The translations under genes and the position numbers were made by a program. DNA of 64,000 nt from Bacillus_BE sp042263505 (GTDB taxonomy: Bacteria; Bacillota; Bacilli; Bacillales; Cytobacillaceae), in NCBI RefSeq assembly GCF_042263505.1, contig NZ_JBHKFI010000017.1:1-64000 (forward strand). The letters are read 5' to 3'. This document shows, one piece after another, positions 8,738-16,416 of this stretch (its first letter is position 1; each line of letters opens with the position of its first letter). Below the pieces are notes generated by a model. It was not told where the DNA came from. It worked only from the letters and a program-made list of their open reading frames with translations, and ran no database searches.

Positions 8738-10024
8738 ATGAAAAAAACGACCATATCCATGTTGATAATCTTCCTTGTTCTCTCACTTTGTTTCCCTTTT
8801 TCAAGTTTTGCAGCAAGTAAAATGACGTTGCAGGAACAGATCGATAAAGCTTCAAAGGGGGATATAATCAAAATTGCTGAAGGGGAATATGACGAATCAA
8901 TCAAGATCAACAAACCGATAACACTGGAAGGAATGGGGAATGTTGTGATTCGCTCCTGCAGTGAACAAGCAGTCATACAAGTGAAGGGGAAGAACGTCGT
9001 CTTAAAGCATGTCAAGGTCGAACAATGTAGTAAGGGGGATAAGACAGCCGGCATTCTTGTAAGCGGAAGCGGTCATCATCTTGAGAATATCGCGATACAA
9101 ACGAATAAGTTTGGGATTCAGCTGAAGGATGCGGAAAACGTAACGATTCAAAAAACAAACATTCAAGGAAATCATAAGGGTAACGGGATAGATTTATGGA
9201 AATCAAAGGATAATACTCTGCAAAACAATATGATTAATAAAGCCCTTGATGGATTTTATCTTGAGCAAAGCGATGCGAATATAATAAGAAATAACACGGT
9301 TCAAAACTCACGGTATGGTATGCATTTAATGTTTTCCGACCAATGTTTACTAGAGGGAAATACCTCTCAGCAAAATACCTCTGGATTGATGCTGATGGAA
9401 GCAAAAAGCACCACCATCCAGAGAAATGATTTTTCTTTTAACAATGAAAATGTCCATTCACAAGGGATGCTTCTTTATCATGCCTATGAAACGGACATTG
9501 TAAATAATACATTTGTTTCGAATCGAGTCGGAATATTCGTGGAAGAGGCAGAGAAGAATCAATTCCAACAAAATCAATTGAAAGGGAATTTTATTGGAGT
9601 TCAATTTCTTAAATCTCAAAACAATCAATTAAGCGGCAATACCTTTACGGGAAACGTTAATGATGCCCAGGCGATTGAAAGTCATCATAATTCAATTGAA
9701 AAAAACTATTGGGACTCTGCACAGAAGCTTGATATTTATGGGAAGGGGCTAAGCGCCATCCCTTATACGGCAGATCCGTTTTTTCTAACATTAACAGCAG
9801 ATGTGCCTGAATATCAAATCTTCTTTCAAGCACCAGGAATGGTTTTTTTACAAAAGTTATTGAAAAGTCCAAAGGATGCTTTATTAATTGATAATCAACC
9901 TTTAATGGTAATGACAACGAAACAAGCAGAAACAGCCAATTCCAGTGGGGGAATCTGGATGATTAGTGCTGTGATGCTGATTGGCAGCAGTATTTTATTT
10001 TGGGTGGGGAGGAAGCAGCAATGA
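8738..10024 (+). CDS. nosD: NosD-like periplasmic copper-binding protein
   Basis: 428 residues. A signal peptide (about 1-25: KK, hydrophobic core, SSFAAS) exports the protein. About 60-340 is a right-handed parallel beta-helix built from repeated N-x-x-x-x-N units (for example NTVQNSRYGMHLMFSDQCLL). This is the fold of NosD, which helps mature the copper centres of nitrous oxide reductase. A C-terminal membrane helix (about 401-423) with a basic end would anchor it. It starts a tight group: its TGA overlaps the ATG of nosL by 4 bp. No nosZ lies in this window, so the link to N2O reduction is by homology only. It could serve another copper enzyme. Confidence 0.85.
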   Translation: MKKTTISMLIIFLVLSLCFPFSSFAASKMTLQEQIDKASKGDIIKIAEGEYDESIKINKPITLEGMGNVVIRSCSEQAVIQVKGKNVVLKHVKVEQCSKGDKTAGILVSGSGHHLENIAIQTNKFGIQLKDAENVTIQKTNIQGNHKGNGIDLWKSKDNTLQNNMINKALDGFYLEQSDANIIRNNTVQNSRYGMHLMFSDQCLLEGNTSQQNTSGLMLMEAKSTTIQRNDFSFNNENVHSQGMLLYHAYETDIVNNTFVSNRVGIFVEEAEKNQFQQNQLKGNFIGVQFLKSQNNQLSGNTFTGNVNDAQAIESHHNSIEKNYWDSAQKLDIYGKGLSAIPYTADPFFLTLTADVPEYQIFFQAPGMVFLQKLLKSPKDALLIDNQPLMVMTTKQAETANSSGGIWMISAVMLIGSSILFWVGRKQQ

Positions 10025-10524
10025 AGAAGAATAAGGCTTTACTTGTTTTATTAATTGGCATTCTTTCAATGTATCTTGCCGCTTGTGGAAAAGATGAAGT
10101 GAAACCAAAAGCGATTGATGAAGACAAGGATGAATGCGATATTTGCAATATGGCGGTTATGGACAACCAATTTGCTACAGAGATTATTTTAGAAAATGGC
10201 AAGACCTATGTATTTGATGATATTGGCTGCATGTACCAATGGATGAGTGAAAACAAAGATAAAAAGGTAAAGGCAAAATTTGTTCGTGATTACAACACAA
10301 AGGATTGGGTCGAATTGGACAAGGCTACCTATGTCTATAACCCGGATGTCAATACACCGATGGCTTATAATGTCATTTCTTTTGCTGATAAAAAAGACGC
10401 TGAAAGCTTTGTCACTAAAAAGAAAGGGACGATTTTAAGCGCGAAGGATTTAGATCAGCATGAATGGAATATGAACAAGGATATGATGAAAAAGAATAGC
10501 AAGGATAGCAAAATGGATATGTAA
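10021..10524 (+). CDS. nosL: NosL-like copper chaperone lipoprotein
   Basis: 167-residue lipoprotein. The signal sequence ends in the lipobox LAAC, with the acylated Cys at residue 22, which places it on the outer face of the membrane. The mature part has CDICNMAVMD (about 40-49), the C-x2-C-N-M copper(I) motif of NosL, and FDDIGCMYQWM (about 62-72), another family signature. The C-terminus is Met/Asp/Lys-rich (KDMMKKNSKDSKMDM). NosL delivers Cu to apo-NosZ in known systems. The ATG at 10021 overlaps the nosD stop and has GGGGAGG upstream; a longer in-frame start at 10000 would spoil the lipoprotein signal. Confidence 0.9.
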   Translation: MKKNKALLVLLIGILSMYLAACGKDEVKPKAIDEDKDECDICNMAVMDNQFATEIILENGKTYVFDDIGCMYQWMSENKDKKVKAKFVRDYNTKDWVELDKATYVYNPDVNTPMAYNVISFADKKDAESFVTKKKGTILSAKDLDQHEWNMNKDMMKKNSKDSKMDM

Positions 10525-10548
10525 TATCTTCACATAAAGATGGGTGGA

Positions 10549-10580
10549 AGATTGACTGTTGAACCGGGTCAATCTTTTTT
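10549..10580 (+). terminator. Terminator/attenuator between nosL and nosY
   Basis: AGATTGAC pairs with GTCAATCT across a 10-nt loop, followed by a run of T. It separates nosDL from the permease/ATPase pair, so the latter may have reduced or separate expression. Confidence 0.7.
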
Positions 10581-10637
10581 CCTGATGGGTTTGGGTTTTT
10601 GTTTTCACCATGTTGAGCTTCGAAAGGGGGAAGGAAG

Positions 10638-11450
10638 ATGTGGAATATTTGGAAGGTAGAGCTGAGAATGTCCGTTAGACAGACATCCTATTACATGTTT
10701 CTCCTATTTTGGGTAGCGGTACTCTCACTCTTATTTTTATTGCAACGTAATGCTGCTGCTTTGACGGAATATACCAATATGGCAGGGACGATCATGAATG
10801 TCATACTTTATATTATTCCGTTATTTATGACGATAATCGGCTCCTTCTCAATTGCAAATGAAAAGGAAAATGGGCAATGGCGGCTATTATGCACGTATCC
10901 ACTTGACAGTTTTTCCTATGTCTTAGGAAAAATGGGAGGGCAATTCACCTCGCAGATCATCGTTTTTACCTTTAGTTATGGTCTTAGTCTATGTGTGGGC
11001 CTTCTAATGGGGGGAAGCTTTGTCGTTCATTGGATCCTTGTTCTTTATCTATTTTCCATTGCCTTAATGTATTTCTTTCTTTTAATCGGAATGCTGGTCG
11101 GTTCCATCATCACGACTAGATGGCAGGCCTTAACCGTTTCTGTTATTATATGGTTTTTCTTTATCATGATTTGGCCAACGGCATTGATTGGTATTCTTGG
11201 GCTAGTTCCATATACTTGGATAGCCATTTTATTAAAAATAGCGTTATTTGCCAATCCAGCGGAATTATTACGGATGGTGATGGTAGTGAAATTAGACGGT
11301 GGTTCTGTCTTCGGACAATCCTATGATTCCATTGTTCAATTATTTCATTCCACTTCAGCGATATGGATTCTGCTTCTCTATGTTCTTGTCTTTACTGTGG
11401 TGTGTATCATGATCTCTACCTTGATTCTGGAAAGGAAGAAAAGACAATGA
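10638..11450 (+). CDS. nosY: NosY-like ABC transporter permease
   Basis: 270 residues with six predicted membrane helices (about 17-36, 50-75, 98-122, 133-160, 168-200, 240-263). The ABC-2-type loop after the second helix contains NEKENGQWRLLCTYPLD, the usual coupling region (E-x-G-x-x-x-x-L-x-x-x-P) of NosY and related permeases. It pairs with the ATPase gene, whose ATG overlaps its TGA (ATGA). In NosDFY systems the transporter drives a step in copper-site assembly with NosD outside the membrane. The start ATG at 10638 follows GGGGGAAGGA. Confidence 0.82.
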   Translation: MWNIWKVELRMSVRQTSYYMFLLFWVAVLSLLFLLQRNAAALTEYTNMAGTIMNVILYIIPLFMTIIGSFSIANEKENGQWRLLCTYPLDSFSYVLGKMGGQFTSQIIVFTFSYGLSLCVGLLMGGSFVVHWILVLYLFSIALMYFFLLIGMLVGSIITTRWQALTVSVIIWFFFIMIWPTALIGILGLVPYTWIAILLKIALFANPAELLRMVMVVKLDGGSVFGQSYDSIVQLFHSTSAIWILLLYVLVFTVVCIMISTLILERKKRQ

Positions 11451-12142
11451 GCGAATTGAAGGTTCACGATCTCTCCAAAAAATATAAGAAGAAAACTGCG
11501 CTTTATCCGATTTCCTTCGAGGCCTCCTCTGGAACCTGCATTGTTCTATGCGGTGGCAATGGCGCTGGAAAAAGCACGATGCTGCAAATGCTGGCAAGTA
11601 TATTGGGGCCAACAACAGGAAGGGTTACTCTAAATGGGAAAGACCTGAAGGATAATCGTAAACGCTATTTAACCAATATTGGCTATATGCCGGATGATTT
11701 CCAAGCACAGGAAATGATGACCGTTTCGGAATTTCTCTCCTTCTATGCGTCACTCAGAAAGGTAAATCGTGAACGTGTTCTCGAAGTGATCGACATGATT
11801 GGTCTATCCGAGAAAAAGAAGGTACTCGTTAAACAGCTATCAAAAGGAATGAGGCAACGATTATTATTTGCTCAAGCCTGTCTGCATAAGCCGGACCTAT
11901 TAATTTTGGATGAACCAACCAATGGTCTTGATCCTTATTGGGTGAATGTCTTCATTGATCTCTTGAAAAAAATGAAAGCAGAGGGAACCATCCTCGTTTT
12001 TTCTACCCATATGATGGATGTTGCCGCAGAAATGGGCGACAAAATTCTTTTCATGAAGGATGGCAAAGTCTTGAAAATCATCGAGAATGAAACGGAAAAA
12101 GAAAAAATGACTTTAGAGCTTTTGCGGTTACATCGGCAATAG
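11447..12142 (+). CDS. nosF: NosF-like ABC transporter ATPase
   Basis: 231 residues, a single nucleotide-binding domain. Walker A is CGGNGAGKST (about 34-43), the signature is LSKGMRQR (about 133-140), Walker B is LLILDEP (about 151-157), the D-loop is GLDP, and the switch His is in FSTH (about 185-188). It powers the NosY permease. The start ATG at 11447 overlaps the nosY stop and has AAAGGAAG upstream. A longer open frame to 11363 overlaps nosY and is not needed. The C-terminal extension after the H-loop is short, unlike bacitracin-type BcrA ATPases. Confidence 0.85.
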   Translation: MSELKVHDLSKKYKKKTALYPISFEASSGTCIVLCGGNGAGKSTMLQMLASILGPTTGRVTLNGKDLKDNRKRYLTNIGYMPDDFQAQEMMTVSEFLSFYASLRKVNRERVLEVIDMIGLSEKKKVLVKQLSKGMRQRLLFAQACLHKPDLLILDEPTNGLDPYWVNVFIDLLKKMKAEGTILVFSTHMMDVAAEMGDKILFMKDGKVLKIIENETEKEKMTLELLRLHRQ

Positions 12143-12167
12143 AGCCTGTGCTTTCGTTTGAGTTTGG

Positions 12168-12201
12168 AACGTGAATCTCAGTTGGGGTTCACGTTTTTTT
12201 T
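12168..12201 (+). terminator. Intrinsic terminator of the nos cassette
   Basis: AACGTGAA pairs with TTCACGTT across an 11-12 nt loop, followed by T8. It lies directly before the 52-bp array. Confidence 0.85.
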
Positions 12202-12226
12202 AGAGGAAGATGATAAAATGGCCAAA

Positions 12227-12938
12227 AAGAGCCGAAAGAGGGGCGGTATCGGACAGGAAATCTGGAAAAAAGCCGAAAGGAGTCCAAAAGCGGGACTGAA
12301 TTGGACAGGAAACCCGGAAAACAGCCAAAAGGAGTCCAAAAGCGGGTCGGTATTAGACAGGAAACAAGGAAAATAGCTAAAAGGAGTCCAAAAGCGGAGC
12401 GGTATTGGACAGGAAACAAGGAAAACAGTTAAAAGGAGTCCAAAAGCGGGACAGTATTGGACAGGAAACCCGGAAAAAAGCCGAAAGGAGTCCAAAAGCG
12501 GGTCGGTATTAGACAGGAAACAAGGAAAACAGTTAAAAGGAGTCCAAAAGCGGGACAGTATTGGACAGGAAACCCGGAAAAAAGCCGAAAGGAGTCCAAA
12601 AGCAGGTCCGTATTGGACAGAAAACGAGGAAAAAAGTCAAAAGGAGTCCAAAAACGAGTCGGTATTGGACAGGAAACCCGGAAAACAGCCAAAAGGAGTC
12701 CAAAAGCGGGTCCGTATTGGACAGGAAACAAGGAAAATAGCTAAAAGGAGTCCAAAAGAGGAGCGGTAATGGACAGGAAACAAGGAAAACAGTTAAAAGG
12801 AGTCCAAAAGCGGGACAGTATTGGACAGGAAACCCGGAAAAAAGCCGAAAGGAGTCCAAAAGCGGGTCCGTATTGGACAGGAAACCCGGAAAACAGCCAA
12901 AAGGAGTCCGAAAACAAGCCCAAATTCGAACAGAAACC
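12227..12938 (+). repeat. Tandem array of 52-bp units (array 1)
   Basis: Twelve exact-period 52-bp units start at 12279 and every 52 bp to 12851, without a single indel. A decayed unit precedes them (12227) and another follows (12903). Each unit begins GGAGTCCAAAAGCGG and continues through TATTGGACAGGAAAC into an A-rich linker. GTCCAA and TTGGAC can pair across 13 nt. The linkers fall into types ordered A-B-C-D-C-D-E-A-B-C-D-A, so blocks of 208 bp were duplicated. The period is not a multiple of three, and open frames on both strands are artefacts. A related array lies at 51250-51480. Role unknown. Confidence 0.95.
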
Positions 12939-13174
12939 ACTTGAACATCTCGATATTATACTGAATCACTCAGTAGGTAACTCATATAGCGGATAACCAA
13001 GCCCAAATATACAAATGACTGATACAACTTGCCCCAGAATATAAGAAAAAGACTCGTAATAAATCCGAGTCTATCATTTTGCTCTTATCTCTACCAAGTT
13101 TCCAATGCTCTTATTCAAAAAACAAAATTGTTGCCCTAAAACTCCAGTAACTGAAGGTAATTTTTCACAATCTT
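12939..13174. other. Intergenic stretch after array 1
   Basis: No gene recognised. It holds the minus-strand terminator-like hairpin at 13046-13072 and AT-rich sequence leading to the next promoter. Confidence 0.6.
13046..13072 (-). terminator. Terminator-like hairpin on the minus strand
   Basis: AGACTCG and CGAGTCT flank a 9-nt loop. The uninterrupted T5 tract lies on the minus-strand side, so it would stop leftward transcription. No annotated leftward gene ends here. Confidence 0.5.
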
Positions 13175-13183
13175 TGATATAAT
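13175..13183 (+). promoter_or_regulatory. Extended -10 promoter element of the AI-2E family gene
   Basis: TGATATAAT fits the extended -10 form TGnTATAAT, 33 bp before the GTG start. The -35 region is poor. Confidence 0.5.
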
Positions 13184-13215
13184 AATTTCCAAATCTTTTA
13201 GAAAAAGGTGAAAAT

Positions 13216-14316
13216 GTGGTTAAGAAAAAATTTCAGTTTTGGACTTTGCAGATTTTAATGATCGTAACGATTATTTATGTTTCTACGAAAATTTCCTTTC
13301 TTTTTCAACCAGTGGGAGTGTTTGTCTCTACTTTGTTTTTTCCTATCATGATCTCTGGATTTCTTTATTTCCTTTTAAACCCGATGGTTAATTTATTACA
13401 AAAAATGAAGCTTCCCAGAACCATTGCCATTCTGATCATTTATTTGGCTGTGATTGGGTTACTTGTGCTTGTAATTGGGAATTTGGCTCCGGTGATTTCC
13501 AAGCAGGTGACCGCTCTGTTCAATGATTTGCCAAGCTATGCACAAAAGACAGAGAGGTTTATTAATGAGCTTTCCGATACAAAGCAGTTTAAGTGGTTTA
13601 TGGAACAGGATTATATCTCGAAGGATGAAATTGAGCAGAGAGTCGTGGCATTTGCTAATACTTTGCCCAATCGAATGACGACTGGATTGCAGAACGTCGT
13701 TAGTGTAATTACAAATATTGCTGTTTTAATTGTCACTGTGCCTTTTCTTTTGTTTTATATGTTTAAGGATGGTTACAAGTTGCCGAATGCCATTTCGAAA
13801 TTTATGCCTCAAATCTATCGTGAGGAGGGTGAGAAGACTTTAAAGGAAACCGCTGAAACGTTATCTGCCTATATTCAAGGGCAAATTACTGTCGCGCTAT
13901 TTGTTGGAACCCTTGCCTTTATTGGTTATTTTATCATTGGTTTGCCTTATGCTCTTGTGATGGCTCTGATTGTGGCTGTTACCAATATTATTCCTTATGT
14001 TGGCCCGTTTCTTGGCGGGGCGCCTGCCGTGATTGTGGCTCTGTTTGATTCACCAACAAAGGCGATTCTCGTCGTTGTTGTGATAGTGATTGCTCAACAA
14101 ATCGAAGGAAATGTCTTATCTCCTTTAATATTGGGAAAACGTCTTGATACCCATCCGGCAACCATTATTATATTATTACTTGTGGCTGGAAATTTAGCAG
14201 GTGTTTTAGGAATGATTCTCGCCATCCCATTTTATGCTTGTGCGAAAACCATTGTCGTCAATTTTATCCATTTTCTAAAGGCACGAAAGGAAGCTAGAGC
14301 AAAACTGAATGTATAA
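13216..14316 (+). CDS. AI-2E family transporter
   Basis: 366 residues of the AI-2E/PerM (YueF, YtvI-like) family of polytopic membrane proteins. Hydrophobic segments lie at about 8-50, 60-90, 155-180, 215-245, 250-270, 275-300 and 310-345. The family motif is visible as LVMALIVAVTNIIPYVGPFLG (about 246-266) and later EGNVLSPLILGKRLDTHP (about 297-314). Family members range from a suspected autoinducer exporter to Na+/H+ antiporters, so the substrate is not assigned. It starts with GTG at 13216 (AAAGGTG upstream); the overlapping ATG at 13214 is out of frame. It is probably monocistronic. Confidence 0.85.
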   Translation: MVKKKFQFWTLQILMIVTIIYVSTKISFLFQPVGVFVSTLFFPIMISGFLYFLLNPMVNLLQKMKLPRTIAILIIYLAVIGLLVLVIGNLAPVISKQVTALFNDLPSYAQKTERFINELSDTKQFKWFMEQDYISKDEIEQRVVAFANTLPNRMTTGLQNVVSVITNIAVLIVTVPFLLFYMFKDGYKLPNAISKFMPQIYREEGEKTLKETAETLSAYIQGQITVALFVGTLAFIGYFIIGLPYALVMALIVAVTNIIPYVGPFLGGAPAVIVALFDSPTKAILVVVVIVIAQQIEGNVLSPLILGKRLDTHPATIIILLLVAGNLAGVLGMILAIPFYACAKTIVVNFIHFLKARKEARAKLNV

Positions 14317-14439
14317 ATCCCAGATAAAGGGGCGATTGAATACGGAATGGTTGCCAATGTCTCGTTTATCTATTATATTGAGGAAGAAATGGAAGATGAA
14401 CCACCATATGTGATGAACAAACATAAAGGAGGAAATAAA

Positions 14440-15426
14440 ATGATTCGCTTTGGAATAATCGGTACAAACTGGATTACAGAAAAATTTATTGATGCTGCTA
14501 GCAAGATAGAGGATTTCCAACTCGCGGCAGTTTATTCCCGTACAAAAGAAAAAGCGAAAGAATTTGCTGAGAAATTTGGCGCATCAACGACTTTTACGAA
14601 TTTAGAAGAAATGGCTGGCAGTGATGAAATCGATGCTGTCTATATTGCAAGTCCCAATTCCTTTCATTCTCTACAAGCCATTCTTTTTTTACAAAATAAA
14701 AAGCATGTGATTTGTGAAAAGCCGATTTGCTCTAATCAAAAGGAATTGAGCGCAATGATTCAGGCTGCCGAAGAAAATCAAGTCCTATTAATGGAAGCGG
14801 TGAAGTCTACCTTTATGCCTGGCTTTAAGGCTGTCCAGGATCATTTACATAAAATTGGTGATGTGAGAAGATATTTTGCAAGCTATTGCCAATACTCCTC
14901 CCGTTATGATGCTTATAAAGAGGGAACTATTCTGAATGCCTTTGACCCGAAATTTTCCAACGGTTCCTTAATGGATATCGGTATTTATTGTATTTATCCA
15001 CTTGTGGCTTTATTTGGAAAACCACAGGAAATTAAGGCATCCGGACTCTTGTTAGATTCAGGAATCGATGGACAGGGAAGCATTCTTTTAAAATATGAAG
15101 ATAAAGATGCTGTGATTATGTATTCCAAAATTTCCGATTCCTTCTTGCCTTCGGAAATTCAAGGGGAAAAAGGAAGTATGATAATCGATCGAATAAGTGC
15201 TCCAGAGAAGGCTGAAATTCGTTATCGCAGCGGAGAAGTTGAAACGCTTGTGAATGAGACGATTGAAAATTCAATGTACTATGAAGCAAAGGAATTTATT
15301 GAATTAATTCAAAATGGTGAAGTGGAATCGAGAGTTAATACATTTGCCAATTCCATGATTGTAATGGAGATTATGGATGAGGTGAGAAAACAAGTAGGTG
15401 TAGTTTTCCCAGCCGATCAGCAATAA
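14440..15426 (+). CDS. Gfo/Idh/MocA family NAD(P)-dependent oxidoreductase
   Basis: 328 residues. The N-terminal Rossmann fold starts RFGIIGTNWITEKFIDAA (G-x-x-G-T/x motif). The family Glu-Lys-Pro is present as HVICEKPICSN (about 88-98), where the Lys is catalytic. The C-terminal alpha/beta domain contains GSLMDIGIYCIYPLVALFG, matching the D-x-G-x-Y/H segment of the substrate pocket. These enzymes oxidise sugars, inositols or related polyols; the specific substrate is not recognised. It resembles B. subtilis YulF in length and motifs. The ATG at 14440 is chosen because AAAGGAGG lies 7 nt upstream; the frame extends 31 codons earlier without a site. Confidence 0.85.
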   Translation: MIRFGIIGTNWITEKFIDAASKIEDFQLAAVYSRTKEKAKEFAEKFGASTTFTNLEEMAGSDEIDAVYIASPNSFHSLQAILFLQNKKHVICEKPICSNQKELSAMIQAAEENQVLLMEAVKSTFMPGFKAVQDHLHKIGDVRRYFASYCQYSSRYDAYKEGTILNAFDPKFSNGSLMDIGIYCIYPLVALFGKPQEIKASGLLLDSGIDGQGSILLKYEDKDAVIMYSKISDSFLPSEIQGEKGSMIIDRISAPEKAEIRYRSGEVETLVNETIENSMYYEAKEFIELIQNGEVESRVNTFANSMIVMEIMDEVRKQVGVVFPADQQ

Positions 15427-15474
15427 ACCATTTTGGAAAATTAGTGGTATACAACATTATTCGAAAATATAAGT

Positions 15475-15514
15475 AAAAAGGAAGCCAACTCACTCGAGTC
15501 GGCTTCCTTTTTTT
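15475..15514. terminator. Bidirectional terminator between the oxidoreductase and qoxD
   Basis: GGAAGCC pairs with GGCTTCC, with an inner ACTC/GAGT stem. A5 lies on the left and T7 on the right, so it serves both convergent transcripts. Its right edge touches the qoxD stop codon. Confidence 0.9.
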
Positions 15515-15806
15515 ACATTCCAAACGACATAACCCAAACCGTCCCAACAACTGTTACTAAAGCGATGAAGAATGCATAGAGAATATTAATTGTCTGAGAT
15601 TTATTGTCTTCTCCTTCACTCATATGCATGAACATATATAATTGAAGCGCTGCTTGGATAATCGCTAAAGAACCAATTGACCACATGATTGTTTTCAAGG
15701 GTAGAGAGGTTTTTAGCGCAAGTCCTACTGCAGCAAAGGTTAAGACTAAAGATGTAATAAAACCAATGACATGACTGATAGGAAATCCTTTTGATTTATG
15801 AGCCAT
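15513..15806 (-). CDS. qoxD: Cytochrome aa3 quinol oxidase subunit IV
   Basis: 97 residues with three membrane helices (about 12-33, 39-60, 72-95). It contains IIQAALQLYMFMHMSEGEDNK, typical of the CyoD/QoxD family, which stabilises the binuclear centre during assembly. It is the last gene of the qox operon; its start lies 1 bp after the qoxC stop, with AAGGATG upstream. The C-terminus runs into the shared terminator. Confidence 0.93.
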   Translation of the reverse strand: MAHKSKGFPISHVIGFITSLVLTFAAVGLALKTSLPLKTIMWSIGSLAIIQAALQLYMFMHMSEGEDNKSQTINILYAFFIALVTVVGTVWVMSFGM

Positions 15807-15807
15807 T

Positions 15808-16416
15808 TTAGGACACCATCCTTGCTAAATATACGAATGTGAAGATGAAAATCCATACAACATCAAGGAAATGCCAGTAAAGTCCGATGATAAAAGTTTT
15901 TCTTGCTGTAACAGGAGTGATTCCTCTTTTTAAAATCTGAATAATAATCATTGTTGCCCAGCCAATCCCAAGGCTAACGTGAGCCCCGTGCGTGCCCAGT
16001 AAGACAAAGAAGCTAGATAAAAAGGCACTGGTTTGCATTGTTGCTCCTTCATCGACATAGTGAATAAATTCAGATACTTCCATGAAAATAAAGCCTGCGC
16101 CAAGTAAGAGGGTGATAATCAACCAAGTTAATAATCCTTTTACATTAGAACGACGCATTTCATAGATTGCTAGTCCGCAAGTGAAACTACTGGTTAAAAG
16201 TAAAACTGTTTCGATCAAGACATCTTTTATTTCAAATAACTCTTGTGGAGTTGGACCTCCGGCAAATCGTTCGCTTAGTACAAAAAATACGGCAAATAAC
16301 GTAGCGAAAAGGATGATTTCCGCTCCTAGGAAAATCCAGAATCCGAGAATATTCATTTTACTTTGTTCGGTTTGATACTCTAATGGAAGAGACGTATCGA
16401 CGACTTTTGTAGACAT
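15808..16416 (-). CDS. qoxC: Cytochrome aa3 quinol oxidase subunit III
   Basis: 202 residues with five membrane helices, typical of the CyoC/QoxC group. Recognisable parts are LGFWIFLGAEIILFATLFAV near the N-terminus, GTHGAHVSLGIGW (about 133-145) and GLYWHFLDVVWIFIFT (about 178-193), conserved in subunit III of haem-copper oxidases. The start ATG overlaps the qoxB stop as TAATG, implying translational coupling; GGAGAGGTG precedes it. Confidence 0.95.
   Translation of the reverse strand: MSTKVVDTSLPLEYQTEQSKMNILGFWIFLGAEIILFATLFAVFFVLSERFAGGPTPQELFEIKDVLIETVLLLTSSFTCGLAIYEMRRSNVKGLLTWLIITLLLGAGFIFMEVSEFIHYVDEGATMQTSAFLSSFFVLLGTHGAHVSLGIGWATMIIIQILKRGITPVTARKTFIIGLYWHFLDVVWIFIFTFVYLARMVS

Noticed and set aside
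12279..12902. CRISPR array
   Set aside because: Units vary throughout, spacers are not unique, period and dyad do not fit known repeat classes, and no cas genes lie nearby.
12158..12996. Several open frames on both strands (60-135 residues, repetitive SKAGPYWTGN- or FLSNTDPLLDSF-like)
   Set aside because: They are by-products of the 52-bp array; the period is not divisible by three and no ribosome sites support them.
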